Positions 50,439-60,069 are shown, counted from the stretch's first letter. The stretch: DNA of 64,000 nt from a bacterium (GCA_016708025.1 JADJGQ010000001.1:992001-1056000); one strand, 5' to 3'. Numbers and translations are program-made. Notes: generated by a model not told the origin, from the sequence alone.

Positions 50439-51047
50439 ATGAGACGATCACTCCTGTTTCTGGCACCGCTTATACTGATTCTGGTCTCCAGACTCAGCGC
50501 GGCCGATCGCTTTGATACTATAAAAGCGAACCTGGCCGAGTCAGGCTGTATCCAAATTGAATTCCTCTCGATCCTTGAGTCTGATATCTTCGACCGGACT
50601 GACACGGCCCATGGAACCGCGACTTTGGCCAAAGATGGACGGTTCCTGGTGACGATGGGGGAGGACAAGTTCCTTCGAACCGACCAGCAGTTCTTCAGCT
50701 ATTCCAAGGCCAGCGATCAAGTTATCATAGAAACTATCGATTCTACCCGCGCCATGAGCTCCGAAGTCGCTTACATTCGGAAGCTTGACGATTGGTTCAA
50801 AACCCGTATACTACGACCGGACCGCGAGTACTTCCTGGTGCGCACCGGTCCCAAAGGCGGTTCTATCCCGGATTCAATGACTGTTTCCATCGACCCGAAA
50901 CAGATGCGGATCACCCGGATAGCCTACTTTGACGTAAACGATGAGTTGGTGACCATTGTCTTGCTGAAGGAGTCGCATCACGCTGCCTGCGAAGAGCGGC
51001 AATTCGAGCCTGACTTCCCCAAGTCGGCCGAACGCGTGAAGCTGTAG
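50439..51047 (+). CDS. lolA: LolA-like outer-membrane lipoprotein carrier protein
   Basis: The 202-residue protein has a signal peptide (MRRSLLFLAPLILILVSRLS, cut after AA) and a LolA-type beta domain: FDTIKANLAESGCIQIEFLS, GTATLAKDGRFLVTM, FFSYSKASDQVII and DSMTVSIDPKQMRITRIAYFD. LolA ferries lipoproteins through the periplasm. The neighbourhood with FtsK upstream is a classic ftsK-lolA order, which supports the call. It ends 4 nt before rimO. Confidence 0.8.
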   Translation: MRRSLLFLAPLILILVSRLSAADRFDTIKANLAESGCIQIEFLSILESDIFDRTDTAHGTATLAKDGRFLVTMGEDKFLRTDQQFFSYSKASDQVIIETIDSTRAMSSEVAYIRKLDDWFKTRILRPDREYFLVRTGPKGGSIPDSMTVSIDPKQMRITRIAYFDVNDELVTIVLLKESHHAACEERQFEPDFPKSAERVKL

Positions 51048-51051
51048 GTGA

Positions 51052-52374
51052 ATGAAATTTTACGTCCATAAACTTGGCTGCCCCAAAAACGATGTCGATG
51101 CCGACTATATTTCGGCTCGCCTGATCGAGGAAGGACATCAACCGGTCAATACGCCCGATGATGCCGAGTCGGTCATCGTGAATACCTGCGGCTTTATCCT
51201 CCCGGCCAAAGAAGAATCGATCAACGAGATTCTCCGGCTGGGCCAGCTTAAAAAGTCCGGCCAGTTGAAGACGCTGTATGCTTCCGGATGTCTCACCCAG
51301 CGATACGGCGACGAAATGCTGGAGGGGATGCCTGAGTTGGATGGGGCGTTTGGACATGGCGCGCTCGATTCAATTGCCCAGGCCGTGACCAATCAACTGA
51401 GAAGCAAGCAGACTGTTCGGATCGAGTCACGTAAACTCGGATACCTCAGTTGGAAAGATCGGTACATCTCAGATGGCTTTCCTTACTCATATCTGAAAAT
51501 CTCCGACGGTTGTGATCGGGCCTGTACTTACTGCGCTATTCCGCTCATGCGCGGCAAGTTCCGGAGTCGCCCCTTGGATTCGATCCTCCGCGAGGCCGAG
51601 TTTCTGGCGAAGAACGGCAAGCGCGAGCTGATCCTGGTATCCCAGGAAGCTACCATGTATGGATACGGCCTGCCTGAGGGAATGAATATCATTCGCCTGT
51701 TACAGGAGTTGGAGAAGATCGAGGATCTCAAATGGATCCGGCTGATGTACCTCTATCCGGCCTGCCTCGAAAATGATTTGATCGACTATCTTTTGGAAGA
51801 TAACAAAACACTCCCATATTTTGACCTTCCATTACAACATATCAGCGATTCAGTGCTGACCAATATGCGCCGTCGAGTCGACAGGGGGAAGATCGAGGCC
51901 TTGATCTCCCGCATCCGGTCGCAAAACGGTCGGGCGACTCTGCGAACTACCTTCATAGTTGGTTTTCCAGGTGAATCGGACCGCGACTTCGAAGAACTGC
52001 TCGAATTTACCCGCGAGGCTGAATTTGACCGCATGGGGGTGTTCACTTATTCTCCGGAGGAGGGGACTCCCGCTGAACAGATGGGAGAACAGGTTTCGGA
52101 AGAGGTCAAGTCTGAGCGAATGGATGCACTGATGAATCTTCAGCGGGATATCGCTTTCGACAAAAATCTTGAATTGGTCGGTCGTAGATTAGAGGTGATC
52201 CTCGATTCGGTGACCGACGAAGGACACGCGATCGCCCGCACCCAGGGAGATTGCCCGGATATTGACCAGGAAGTACATGTCCATGGGAAGAATCTGGCGG
52301 TCGGCCAGATCCGCATGGTTCAGATAGACTCGGCAGACGGATATGACCTCTCGGCCACAACGGTGAGTGACTAA
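51052..52374 (+). CDS. rimO: Ribosomal protein S12 methylthiotransferase
   Basis: The 440-residue radical-SAM enzyme has the N-terminal MTTase domain with cluster cysteines (KLGCPKNDVDAD, VNTCGFI, ASGCLTQRY), the radical-SAM motif C156-xxx-C160-xx-C163 in SDGCDRACTYCAIPLMRGKF, and a C-terminal TRAM domain. KISDGCDRACTYCAIP with a small MRG insert marks RimO rather than MiaB. It methylthiolates the S12 aspartate. Confidence 0.94.
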   Translation: MKFYVHKLGCPKNDVDADYISARLIEEGHQPVNTPDDAESVIVNTCGFILPAKEESINEILRLGQLKKSGQLKTLYASGCLTQRYGDEMLEGMPELDGAFGHGALDSIAQAVTNQLRSKQTVRIESRKLGYLSWKDRYISDGFPYSYLKISDGCDRACTYCAIPLMRGKFRSRPLDSILREAEFLAKNGKRELILVSQEATMYGYGLPEGMNIIRLLQELEKIEDLKWIRLMYLYPACLENDLIDYLLEDNKTLPYFDLPLQHISDSVLTNMRRRVDRGKIEALISRIRSQNGRATLRTTFIVGFPGESDRDFEELLEFTREAEFDRMGVFTYSPEEGTPAEQMGEQVSEEVKSERMDALMNLQRDIAFDKNLELVGRRLEVILDSVTDEGHAIARTQGDCPDIDQEVHVHGKNLAVGQIRMVQIDSADGYDLSATTVSD

Positions 52375-52376
52375 AG

Positions 52377-53021
52377 ATGATACATATCGAACGACTTGGC
52401 ATTTACCTCTCCAAACCGGTCGCTTTCCTGATGATGGTGATCTACCTCGTCCAATCCGGACTTCTGGTTTACCTCATCACGGACAAGTTTGATCTGGAAA
52501 AGCAGATCGATTACCAACAGAGCCGGATCATTGAGCTTGAAGACAAACTCAAATTGTATAAGGTAATTGAGGATCTCGAGATCGGGTTCAGTGATGACGA
52601 GGTCACCAAATTGACCAATACGATCTGGGGCGAAAGCAAAAAGTACAACTATGACCCGATCTTTGTGGTTTCGGTGATCATGGTGGAATCGACATTTAAG
52701 AAGAATCAGGTCTCCGACAGCGGTGCCGCCGGGTTGATGCAGTTGCGCCCCTTTGTAGCTAAGTCCGTGGCGAAACAGGCGGGTGTGGAGTGGGCTGGAG
52801 TCCCGACACTTCACGAGCCGGAGGCCAACATTAAATTGGGAACATATTACCTGTTTGAACAGATATTGAAGTATGGCGATATCCGCAAGGGACTGGTCGC
52901 CTATAATATCGGCGAAACGAGGCTGCGCGATCTGATTCGCAATGGTCAGCCGCTGCCGGTCAGTTACATGAACAAGGTGATGTCCACCTATAAGCGACTG
53001 AAAGAGAGTTACCAGGTTTGA
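52377..53021 (+). CDS. Membrane-anchored lytic transglycosylase (SLT domain)
   Basis: The 214-residue protein has one N-terminal membrane segment (VAFLMMVIYLVQSGLLVYLI), a short coiled coil (IDYQQSRIIELEDKLKLYKV) and an SLT domain with the catalytic Glu near residue 104 (IMVESTFKKNQVS), GAAGLMQLRPFVAKSVA, LGTYYLFEQILK and VAYNIGETRL. It cleaves peptidoglycan with 1,6-anhydro ends. It overlaps bamD by 4 nt. Confidence 0.88.
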   Translation: MIHIERLGIYLSKPVAFLMMVIYLVQSGLLVYLITDKFDLEKQIDYQQSRIIELEDKLKLYKVIEDLEIGFSDDEVTKLTNTIWGESKKYNYDPIFVVSVIMVESTFKKNQVSDSGAAGLMQLRPFVAKSVAKQAGVEWAGVPTLHEPEANIKLGTYYLFEQILKYGDIRKGLVAYNIGETRLRDLIRNGQPLPVSYMNKVMSTYKRLKESYQV

Positions 53022-53959
53022 AACCGGGACGAGTTATCATTTCTCTGTTGCTGATAGCGGCAGTGATCGCAGCGCTCTGCATTGGATGCGGTGGCGGTGG
53101 TACATCGCTCAACAACATGACCAAAGACGAGCTGTTTGCCCTCGGCAAAGCCAAGCTTGAGGCGAAGAAATACTTGGCGGCGATCAATGCCTTCCAGACG
53201 TTGGTCTACACCTATCCGGGCGAGCCGATCGTCGACACAGCGCAGTATTATCTCGCGCTCTCCTATTACAGCAACAAAGACTGGGAATTGGCCGCGGCGG
53301 AATTCAATCGCCTGGTAGTCAACTACCCGACATCTCCGTATGCCACGCAGGCGCAATTCATGAAGGCAGTCTCGGCTTTCGAGAGTACCCCAAAACATTT
53401 CGGACTCGACCAGACATCGGTTGAAGATGCCATCAAACAACTCGAGGATTTCATTATCGATAACCCCGAGTCCGAACTGGTTCCTGACTGCAACAAATAC
53501 CTCGATATCGCCAAGGGACGTCTGGCGAAAAAGACCTATATGTCGGGTCTCACATACACTCGCATGGGAGCCTCCCGTGCCGCCAAGGTCTATTATCAAA
53601 AAGTCATCGATGACTACACCTCAAGCGAATTTGCTCCGTTGGCCAATTTCGAGATGGCGAAAGAGGAGATGAGACTTCGCGAATACGACGAAGCTCGCCG
53701 TCGCTTCGAGAATTTCGTGACCGTCTTTTCGACCCATCCGTTGGTCCCGGAAGCCCAAGCCGGAATTGCCGAGGCCGCGTTTAAGTCGGCGGAGGCTGCG
53801 TTTGACAAAAAAGACTATACGGCGGCCACAGACAAGTTTACCGCTTTCAAGAAGGACTTCCCGGCGGACAAGCGGTTGAACAAAGCGGATGAATACCTGG
53901 CGAAAATAGCGGCGTTGCCTCCGGCGCCCGCTCCACAAGCCAATGCGCAGTCCAAATAA
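53018..53959 (+). CDS. bamD: BamD-like outer-membrane assembly lipoprotein
   Basis: The 313-residue TTG-initiated protein has a lipoprotein signal with the lipobox Cys in LCIGCGGGG and TPR repeats typical of BamD: YLAAINAFQTLVYTYPGEP, AQYYLALSYYSNKDWELAAA, EFNRLVVNYPTSPYATQAQF, FIIDNPESELVPD. A further TPR pair follows (RAAKVYYQKVIDDYTSSEFA), so it is longer than E. coli BamD. It helps insert barrel proteins such as the LptD encoded nearby. It overlaps nadD by 17 nt. Confidence 0.85.
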   Translation: MKPGRVIISLLLIAAVIAALCIGCGGGGTSLNNMTKDELFALGKAKLEAKKYLAAINAFQTLVYTYPGEPIVDTAQYYLALSYYSNKDWELAAAEFNRLVVNYPTSPYATQAQFMKAVSAFESTPKHFGLDQTSVEDAIKQLEDFIIDNPESELVPDCNKYLDIAKGRLAKKTYMSGLTYTRMGASRAAKVYYQKVIDDYTSSEFAPLANFEMAKEEMRLREYDEARRRFENFVTVFSTHPLVPEAQAGIAEAAFKSAEAAFDKKDYTAATDKFTAFKKDFPADKRLNKADEYLAKIAALPPAPAPQANAQSK

Positions 53960-54551
53960 TGGCGAAGAGTGGGGGATACTCGGGGGAACTTTCAATCCCG
54001 TTCATCGCGGCCATATAACCTTGGCCGCCGAGATTGCCGCCGCCAAGGCGCTGGATGGGGTCTTGATGGTCCCATCCTATGTCCCTCCACGCAAGATCAA
54101 TCCGAATATAGCTCCTTTTGATGACCGTCTCACTATGCTCAAAATGGCATGCGCGAATCATCCTGAGTTGATCACGAGCAGTATCGAATCTGAATCGGAT
54201 ACTCCTGGCTACACACTGCTCACCCTCCGGGCGATCAAAAAGCGATATCCATCCACCAGATTCCGCTTTATCATAGGAGCGGACCTTCTGGCAGAATTCC
54301 CAAGCTGGTATGAAGCGACCGAGATCCTGGCGGAGACAGAGATTCTGGTCGGGTCCCGACCCGGGGCCAAAATTCGACCGCCTGATGGGTACGATGCTGA
54401 CAGATTTGAGATAGTGGAAACATCACTGCTGGATATCTCATCCAGCGACATCCGGGCAAAGATCAGAAATGGCGCGGGACGCCGAGAATTGGGCGACCTG
54501 GTCGGTGATCAGGTTGCGGAATACATCATGGAACGAGGATTGTACCGGTGA
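53943..54551 (+). CDS. nadD: Nicotinate-nucleotide adenylyltransferase
   Basis: The 202-residue protein has the nucleotidyltransferase motif ILGGTFNPVHRGHITLA, MVPSYVPPRK, FIIGADLLAEFPSWYE, and the C-terminal ISSSDIRAKIRNG. It makes deamido-NAD from nicotinate mononucleotide and ATP. It begins inside bamD and overlaps polA by 4 nt. Confidence 0.93.
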   Translation: MRSPNNGEEWGILGGTFNPVHRGHITLAAEIAAAKALDGVLMVPSYVPPRKINPNIAPFDDRLTMLKMACANHPELITSSIESESDTPGYTLLTLRAIKKRYPSTRFRFIIGADLLAEFPSWYEATEILAETEILVGSRPGAKIRPPDGYDADRFEIVETSLLDISSSDIRAKIRNGAGRRELGDLVGDQVAEYIMERGLYR

Positions 54552-57271
54552 GCGGAAAAAAGAAGAATATCTGGCTGATCGATGGCACCGCCATCATGTA
54601 CCGGGCTTACTTTGCGTTCATCCGCAACCCGCTCATCAATAAAAAGGGGGAGAATACCGGAGCAGTCTACGGCTTTGTTAATTCGATCCTGAAGATCATC
54701 CGCGAAGAAGAACCTGACTATATCGCGGTGGTGTTCGACTCCAAGCATCCGACCTTCCGGCATGAGCGCTACGAAGATTACAAGTCGACTCGTGCCAAGA
54801 TGCCGGATGATCTGGCAGCGCAGATACACCGGGTACATGCGTCAGTCTCTGCCCTGGGTATGCAGGAGTTCGAGATGGCTGGCTTTGAGGCGGACGACAT
54901 TGTTGGTACGCTCGCCAAATCGGCTGAACGGAATGGATTCGAAGTCTGGTGTGTGACCGGTGATAAGGACTACTTCCAATTGGTCACCGACAACGTCAAG
55001 GTCTATACCCCAAAACGAGTCGCGGAGACTCCGGAGCGCTACGGCCGTGAGGAAGTGAAGGTCAAGTTTGGGGTCTATCCCGAACAGGTGATTGACAAAC
55101 TGGCGCTTATGGGGGACAGTTCGGATAATATCCCGGGGATTCCGGGGATCGGTCCCAAGGCTGCAGACGCATTATTGGAGCAGTTTAAATCACTCGATGA
55201 CATTTACGCTAATCTTGAACAGGTGAAGGCCAAGGGAGTTCGCGAGAAGCTCGCCGCGAATAAAGAGAAGGCGTACCTCTCCAAAGAGCTGTCGACCATA
55301 CATTGCGAGGTGCCGATAGAGTTTGACCTCGAAGCACTGAAGCGGAAGCCGATCAATTTCGATGAAGCAAAAAAGCTCTTCATGGAGCTTGAGTTTCCAT
55401 CAATTCTCCAGTTGCTGACGCCCGATGTTGCCGCACAGTCACCGACACTGTTTCCGGAGGCATCCCAAGAAAATCTCGCATACCATCTGGTGCGCACAAT
55501 TGGGGATCTGGAGAATCTGGTCGAAAGGCTCTCGACTGTCAAGGAGTTTGCCGTTGATACGGAGACTGACAGTATCAATTCGTTGGAGGCCAATCTCGTC
55601 GGCGTGTCGCTCTCTTCCAAATTCGCCGAAGCGTGGTACCTTCCGATCGGACATGTGGAAAAGACAGTTAATCTCCCTCGTGAAAAGGCTCTCCCGCTGA
55701 TCAAGAAATTGCTGGAGAATCCCAAAGTCCAGAAATTCGGACAGAATATCAAATTCGACCTGCAGGTTTTCCGACGCTACGGTATCGAGGTCAACCCGGT
55801 TTCGTTTGACACCATGCTTGCGTCTTATGTGGTGAATCCTTCAGAGCGGCAGCATTCGCTCGATTATCTGGCGTTCAAGCATTTCGATTTCCACAAAACG
55901 CCGATCAAAGATCTGATCGGATCCGGCAAAACACAGTCGACATTTGACAAAGTGCCGGTGGAGAAAGCCTGCGCCTATGCCTGCGAGGACGCGGATTTCA
56001 CCTACCGACTTCGCTCTATCTTCGCGCCGCTCATCGATGATCTGGAGATGAACAATCTCTACTACAATATTGAGTTGCCTCTTATCAAAGTGTTGTCCGA
56101 TATGGAAGAGGCCGGGGTGCGGATCGATCCAGATTTCCTCGGCAATTTGTCCAAGGAGATGGACAAAAAACTGGCCGACCTCTCCAAACAGATATTCAAA
56201 ATTGCCGGGCTTGAGTTTAATATCAACTCCACTCAGCAACTCTCGCATATCCTCTTCGAGAAATTAAACCTTCCGAGCAAAGGGAAGACCGCCAGTGGGA
56301 AAGGGTTCTCTACTGATGTTCGCGTGCTTGAGGAATTGGCCAAGATCCATGACTTCCCGCGTTTGATCCTCGAATACCGGTCCTATGGAAAGCTGAAGAG
56401 CACGTATGTCGATTCACTCCCGACCATGATCAGTCAAGTGACAGGGCGAGTGCATACGTCGTACAATCAGACGATTGCGGCGACCGGGCGGTTGTCATCG
56501 ACTGATCCAAACCTGCAGAATATCCCGATCCGGACGGACGAAGGAAGAGAAATTCGTCGCGCCTTCATTGCGCGCGACAAATCGTATAAAATACTCTCGG
56601 CCGACTACAGTCAGATCGAATTGCGCATCTTGGCGCATTATACTGAGGATCCGAATCTCGTTGATGCGTTTCTGAAAGGGCAGGATATACATGCCCGGAC
56701 TGCCGCGGCGGTTTTTGGGGTTGACCTGAATGAGGTAACATCGGCGCAACGACGCATCGCCAAGACCACCAATTTCGCAATTATCTACGGTGTGACAGCG
56801 TTTGGTCTCAGCCAGCAGACTGACCTGACGCCCCAGGAGTCGCAGAAGTTCATTGACAAATATTTCGAACAGTATCCGGGGATACGGAAGTACATCGATG
56901 ACACGATCGCCTATGCCCGCAAGACCGGCTATGTGACTACACTATACAATCGCCGACGGTACCTTCCGGAGATAAACGACTCGAACCGGAATATCCGCCA
57001 GTTCGCGGAGCGGACGGCGATAAACACGCCGATTCAGGGGACCGCGGCGGATATTATCAAGGTCGCGATGCTAAAGATCCATAAGGCGCTGGCAGGGAAG
57101 AAGTCGAAGATGATTCTTCAGGTGCACGACGAACTGGTTTTTGATGTACATGATTCCGAACTTGAGAAAGTGCAGAAGATCGTTATCGATGGCATGCAAA
57201 ATGCGGCCGAACTGAAGGTCCCGTTGATCGCGGATGTCGGCATCGCCGACAACTGGCTGGACGCTAAGTAG
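54548..57271 (+). CDS. polA: DNA polymerase I
   Basis: The 907-residue enzyme has all three activities: the 5'-3' nuclease domain (YRAYFAFIRNPLINKKG, FEADDIVGTLAK, KLALMGDSSDNIPGIPGIGP), an apparently active 3'-5' exonuclease (VDTETDS, NIKFDLQVF, YACEDADFTYRL), and the polymerase with SADYSQIELRILAHY, RRIAKTTNFAIIYGVTAFGL and LQVHDELVFDV. It starts with GTG, overlapping the nadD stop. It ends the operon. Confidence 0.96.
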   Translation: MSGKKKNIWLIDGTAIMYRAYFAFIRNPLINKKGENTGAVYGFVNSILKIIREEEPDYIAVVFDSKHPTFRHERYEDYKSTRAKMPDDLAAQIHRVHASVSALGMQEFEMAGFEADDIVGTLAKSAERNGFEVWCVTGDKDYFQLVTDNVKVYTPKRVAETPERYGREEVKVKFGVYPEQVIDKLALMGDSSDNIPGIPGIGPKAADALLEQFKSLDDIYANLEQVKAKGVREKLAANKEKAYLSKELSTIHCEVPIEFDLEALKRKPINFDEAKKLFMELEFPSILQLLTPDVAAQSPTLFPEASQENLAYHLVRTIGDLENLVERLSTVKEFAVDTETDSINSLEANLVGVSLSSKFAEAWYLPIGHVEKTVNLPREKALPLIKKLLENPKVQKFGQNIKFDLQVFRRYGIEVNPVSFDTMLASYVVNPSERQHSLDYLAFKHFDFHKTPIKDLIGSGKTQSTFDKVPVEKACAYACEDADFTYRLRSIFAPLIDDLEMNNLYYNIELPLIKVLSDMEEAGVRIDPDFLGNLSKEMDKKLADLSKQIFKIAGLEFNINSTQQLSHILFEKLNLPSKGKTASGKGFSTDVRVLEELAKIHDFPRLILEYRSYGKLKSTYVDSLPTMISQVTGRVHTSYNQTIAATGRLSSTDPNLQNIPIRTDEGREIRRAFIARDKSYKILSADYSQIELRILAHYTEDPNLVDAFLKGQDIHARTAAAVFGVDLNEVTSAQRRIAKTTNFAIIYGVTAFGLSQQTDLTPQESQKFIDKYFEQYPGIRKYIDDTIAYARKTGYVTTLYNRRRYLPEINDSNRNIRQFAERTAINTPIQGTAADIIKVAMLKIHKALAGKKSKMILQVHDELVFDVHDSELEKVQKIVIDGMQNAAELKVPLIADVGIADNWLDAK

Positions 57272-57298
57272 GACTCGATAATCGTAGATTCGTTTTCA

Positions 57299-57350
57299 TC
57301 GTCATTGCGAGGAGAAGGTGAGTGTAGCGAACAGCGCACGAAGCAACCTC
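57299..57350 (+). repeat. Dispersed intergenic repeat of the GTCATTGCGAGGAG type
   Basis: The stretch begins TCGTCATTGCGAGGAG and ends CACGAAGCAACCTC. This resembles a repeat I recall in many bacterial genomes (GTCATTGCGAGGAG ... GAAGCAATCTC). The middle may form a hairpin around TGTAGCGAACAGCGCA. Confidence 0.5.
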
Positions 57351-57379
57351 TATAATGTCTGCAATCGTCATTGACACCA

Positions 57380-57409
57380 TTGCTATTGTCTCTTCTTAAG
57401 TAGTATATT
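57380..57409 (+). promoter_or_regulatory. Promoter for coaE
   Basis: TTGCTA (57380-57385) is followed after 18 nt by TATATT (57404-57409). The ATG is only 6 nt past the -10, so the transcript would be nearly leaderless. Confidence 0.4.
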
Positions 57410-57415
57410 CCCCTT

Positions 57416-58009
57416 ATGCTCATTGGCCTCACCGGACAGATCGGATCAGGGAAATCAACCGCCGCACGCGTTTTCGAAGAACTCGGCGCCGCGATTGTCG
57501 ATGCTGACATGATCGGCCGCGATGTCGTTGAGATGTCCCCCGCAGTCCTCAAAAAGCTGACCAAGCAGTTCGGCATACAGATCCTGACACCATCGGGAAG
57601 CCTCAATCGTAGAATGCTGGCCAGGCGTGCGTTTGCTTCTGATGAGTCCAAAGTGGCACTAAACGCCATAGTGCATCCATATCTGTTGGATGAATTGCAC
57701 CGACAGGTGAAAGGTTACCTCAAGCAGGGAAAAGTGGTAGTGATTGACGCTGCCCTTTTGCTTGATTGGGATCTCGATAAGCAAGTAGACAAAACACTGG
57801 TTATCACGGCATCTCCGACTATCCGAGTCAAACGAATGGAAGCGCGCGGACTGAGCCATCAGGAAGTGCTGGACCGTCAAAAAGTCCAACTTCCCCTGGC
57901 CGAGTACAAACGCCGGGCGACTGATATTCTCACTAACAACGGCACGAGGGAGGAGCTGGCCCGGAAAGTGACCAAACTCTGGCAGCGCTGGTTCCCCAAA
58001 GCCGCTTGA
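57416..58009 (+). CDS. coaE: Dephospho-CoA kinase
   Basis: The 197-residue P-loop kinase phosphorylates dephospho-CoA. It shows Walker A GLTGQIGSGKST, VDADMIGRDVVEMSPAVL, VHPYLLDELHRQ, VVIDAALLLDW and MEARGLSHQEVLDRQKVQ with the lid arginines. No ribosome site is evident, in line with a very short leader. Confidence 0.93.
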   Translation: MLIGLTGQIGSGKSTAARVFEELGAAIVDADMIGRDVVEMSPAVLKKLTKQFGIQILTPSGSLNRRMLARRAFASDESKVALNAIVHPYLLDELHRQVKGYLKQGKVVVIDAALLLDWDLDKQVDKTLVITASPTIRVKRMEARGLSHQEVLDRQKVQLPLAEYKRRATDILTNNGTREELARKVTKLWQRWFPKAA

Positions 58010-58061
58010 CAGAACCGCTCCAAAGCGGCAGATTTCGGTCCGAAACTGGATAACCGACACC

Positions 58062-59348
58062 ATGCCGATACTGACTCCCGACAACCGAATTCTCCACGAT
58101 TTTACCATTGACGAATTAACCGAGCGGGCCGCCTATATGCGCGGCCTGAACGAGATTGCGCTCTGCTCGGCTGGTTCAGGGCACTCCGGCGGGACGCTTG
58201 GGGTGATGGATATAGCGGCTGCACTTTACCTCAAAGTCGCCCGCCATAAGCCCTCGGAGCCGCTCTGGGAAGACCGTGACCGCATTGTCTGGTCCGCAGG
58301 GCACAAAGCCCCGGCGCTGTATACGGCATTGGCCGTTTCGGGCTATTTCCCCGAAATTGAGATGATGAAGCTCCGTATGCTCGGCTCACCGCTTCAGGGA
58401 CATCCGCATTGGAGAGATTGCCCGGGGGTGGAGATATCTTCGGGCTCGCTTGGCCAAGGGTTTTCGGTGGCAGTCGGCATCGCTCTTGCTGCCAAATTGA
58501 ATAATCAGGACTACCGAACCTTTATCATCTCCACCGATGGTGAACAGCAGGAAGGGTCTATCTGGGAGGCGGCGATGTCAGCGTCACATCACGGCCTCGA
58601 CAACCTGATCCTGATTATCGACAAAAACCGATTGCAGATCGATGGTCCGGTCGCTGAGGTTATGAACATCGACCCGCTGGATGACAAGTACCGTGCGTTT
58701 GGCTGGCATGTGCTCGATGTCGATGGCCACACCATGGCGGATGTTGTCGCCAAACTGGATTCGGCGCGCAACCAGAACGACAGTGGCAAGCCGGTCTGTC
58801 TGATTTGCCACACCAATAAGGGGCGAGGTGTCTCTTTCATGGAAAACGTGGTCGGCTGGCATGGGAAACCGCCCAACCGTGAAGAGCTAACACACGCGCT
58901 GAATGACCTGGGCGTAGCCGATAAGTTTGATGTCGACACAATGCTTGGTTACGGGCGATTGTATCAGGCAGAGATTGAACTGACGCTCGACGCTTCTCTC
59001 CCCAAATTCTCCCGCGATTTCTGGTGGAATGCCGGCCAGACGATGAAAGTCGAGATGCAGCCAACCCGGAAGGGGTTCGGCGCGGCACTGGATAAATATG
59101 GCGACGACGAACGGATCATTTGCCTTGGGGCAGACATCTCCGATTCAATCACTATCTCTGATTTCTATAAGAATCACCCAGAGCGAAAACACCGCTTCAT
59201 CTCAGTCGGTATCGCCGGGCAGAACGCGACCACGATTGCAGCCGGACTGGCGAAAGAGGGAAAATCCCCGTCTTCGGGACCTACGGCGTGTTTGCCTCCG
59301 CCCGCAATCTGGACCAGTTGCGGGTTTCGGTCTGCTACTCTAACCTAA
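58062..59348 (+). CDS. tkt: Transketolase, N-terminal part (frameshifted gene)
   Basis: The first frame holds the thiamine-diphosphate-binding domain: AGSGHSGGTLGVMDIAAALY, VWSAGHKAPALY, GSLGQGFSVAVGIALA, ISTDGEQQEGSIWEAAM and IIDKNRLQIDGPV, then the second domain to FISVGIAGQNATTIAAGLAKEGK. The expected next residues IPVFGTYGVFASARN are in another frame. One A missing from the AAAA run at 59261-59264 explains this. The frame then runs out of homology to 59348. The full enzyme of about 668 residues would be a single-chain transketolase. Confidence 0.85.
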   Translation: MPILTPDNRILHDFTIDELTERAAYMRGLNEIALCSAGSGHSGGTLGVMDIAAALYLKVARHKPSEPLWEDRDRIVWSAGHKAPALYTALAVSGYFPEIEMMKLRMLGSPLQGHPHWRDCPGVEISSGSLGQGFSVAVGIALAAKLNNQDYRTFIISTDGEQQEGSIWEAAMSASHHGLDNLILIIDKNRLQIDGPVAEVMNIDPLDDKYRAFGWHVLDVDGHTMADVVAKLDSARNQNDSGKPVCLICHTNKGRGVSFMENVVGWHGKPPNREELTHALNDLGVADKFDVDTMLGYGRLYQAEIELTLDASLPKFSRDFWWNAGQTMKVEMQPTRKGFGAALDKYGDDERIICLGADISDSITISDFYKNHPERKHRFISVGIAGQNATTIAAGLAKEGKSPSSGPTACLPPPAIWTSCGFRSATLT

Positions 59349-60004
59349 ATGTGCTGATCGCCGGGGCGCATGGGGGGATATCGGTCGGCCCCGATGGCGC
59401 AACCCACCAGGAGCTTGAAGCGCTCTTCCAGATGTGTGGGCTCCCCAATATGCATGTCGGGCTGCCGTGCGATATCATCGAAACCGAAAAAATGTCGCAG
59501 GCGATGCTGTTTGAGATAATCGGACCGAAATATCTTCGTTTTGCGCGTGAGGCGACTCCGATCGTCACCAAGCCGGATAGCCCGTTCCAGTTTGGAAAAG
59601 CGAATATCTTTCGGTTCAGGGGAGAGGCTCCGAGATTCGCCGATGCCTTCGAGATCACGCTCGGCGAGCGGTATCGAAATGAAGACGAACAAGTATCCAT
59701 TATCTCCTGTGGCCCTGAGCTTGCCGAAGCGCTCCGAGCCGCCTGGATATTGAAAACCGATCTCAGGATCGAAACCAGAGTGATCAATCTGCACACGGTC
59801 AAACCGATTGATATAGTGACAATCCAGCGGGCGGCTGGGGAAACTAAGGTCGTGATCACTGCCGAAGAACATCAAATTGGCGGGTTGGGAAATCAAGTAG
59901 CATCGATTATATTGCAGGACCGATCTTTGGCCGGAAAGATGCCGCGCTTTGATATGATCGGTGTGCAGGATCCTTTGGCGAATCCGGCCAGCCGTGGCAA
60001 TTGA
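59288..60004 (+). CDS. tkt: Transketolase, central/C-terminal part (frameshifted gene)
   Basis: This frame carries the pyrimidine-binding and C-terminal domains: VFASARNLDQLRVSVCYSNL (read from just upstream of 59288), IAGAHGGISVGPDGATHQEL, FARE and IISCGPELAEALRAA, ending GGLGNQVASIILQ with MIGVQD. The last residues (PLANPASRGN) do not fit, because the frame shifts again near 59971, where one base appears to be missing. Confidence 0.85.
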   Translation: MFASARNLDQLRVSVCYSNLNVLIAGAHGGISVGPDGATHQELEALFQMCGLPNMHVGLPCDIIETEKMSQAMLFEIIGPKYLRFAREATPIVTKPDSPFQFGKANIFRFRGEAPRFADAFEITLGERYRNEDEQVSIISCGPELAEALRAAWILKTDLRIETRVINLHTVKPIDIVTIQRAAGETKVVITAEEHQIGGLGNQVASIILQDRSLAGKMPRFDMIGVQDPLANPASRGN

Positions 60005-60069
60005 TGAAGAAATATGGATTGACGGCTGAGCATATCGCTAAGAAAGCTGTGGAGTTGCTAGAACGGTGA
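59972..60069 (+). CDS. tkt: Transketolase, C-terminal tail in a third frame
   Basis: Read from 59974, this frame gives FGESGQPWQLMKKYGLTAEH and continues to ELLER before the TGA at 60067-60069. That is the usual transketolase C-terminus (FGESG, KYGLTAE), which should follow MIGVQD of the previous frame. The stop overlaps the GTG of the next gene (GTGA), the same coupling as in the other operons. Confidence 0.75.

Noticed and set aside
57371..57399. TTGACA at 57371 as the coaE -35
   Set aside because: No acceptable -10 lies 16-18 nt downstream; the TTGCTA/TATATT pair fits better.
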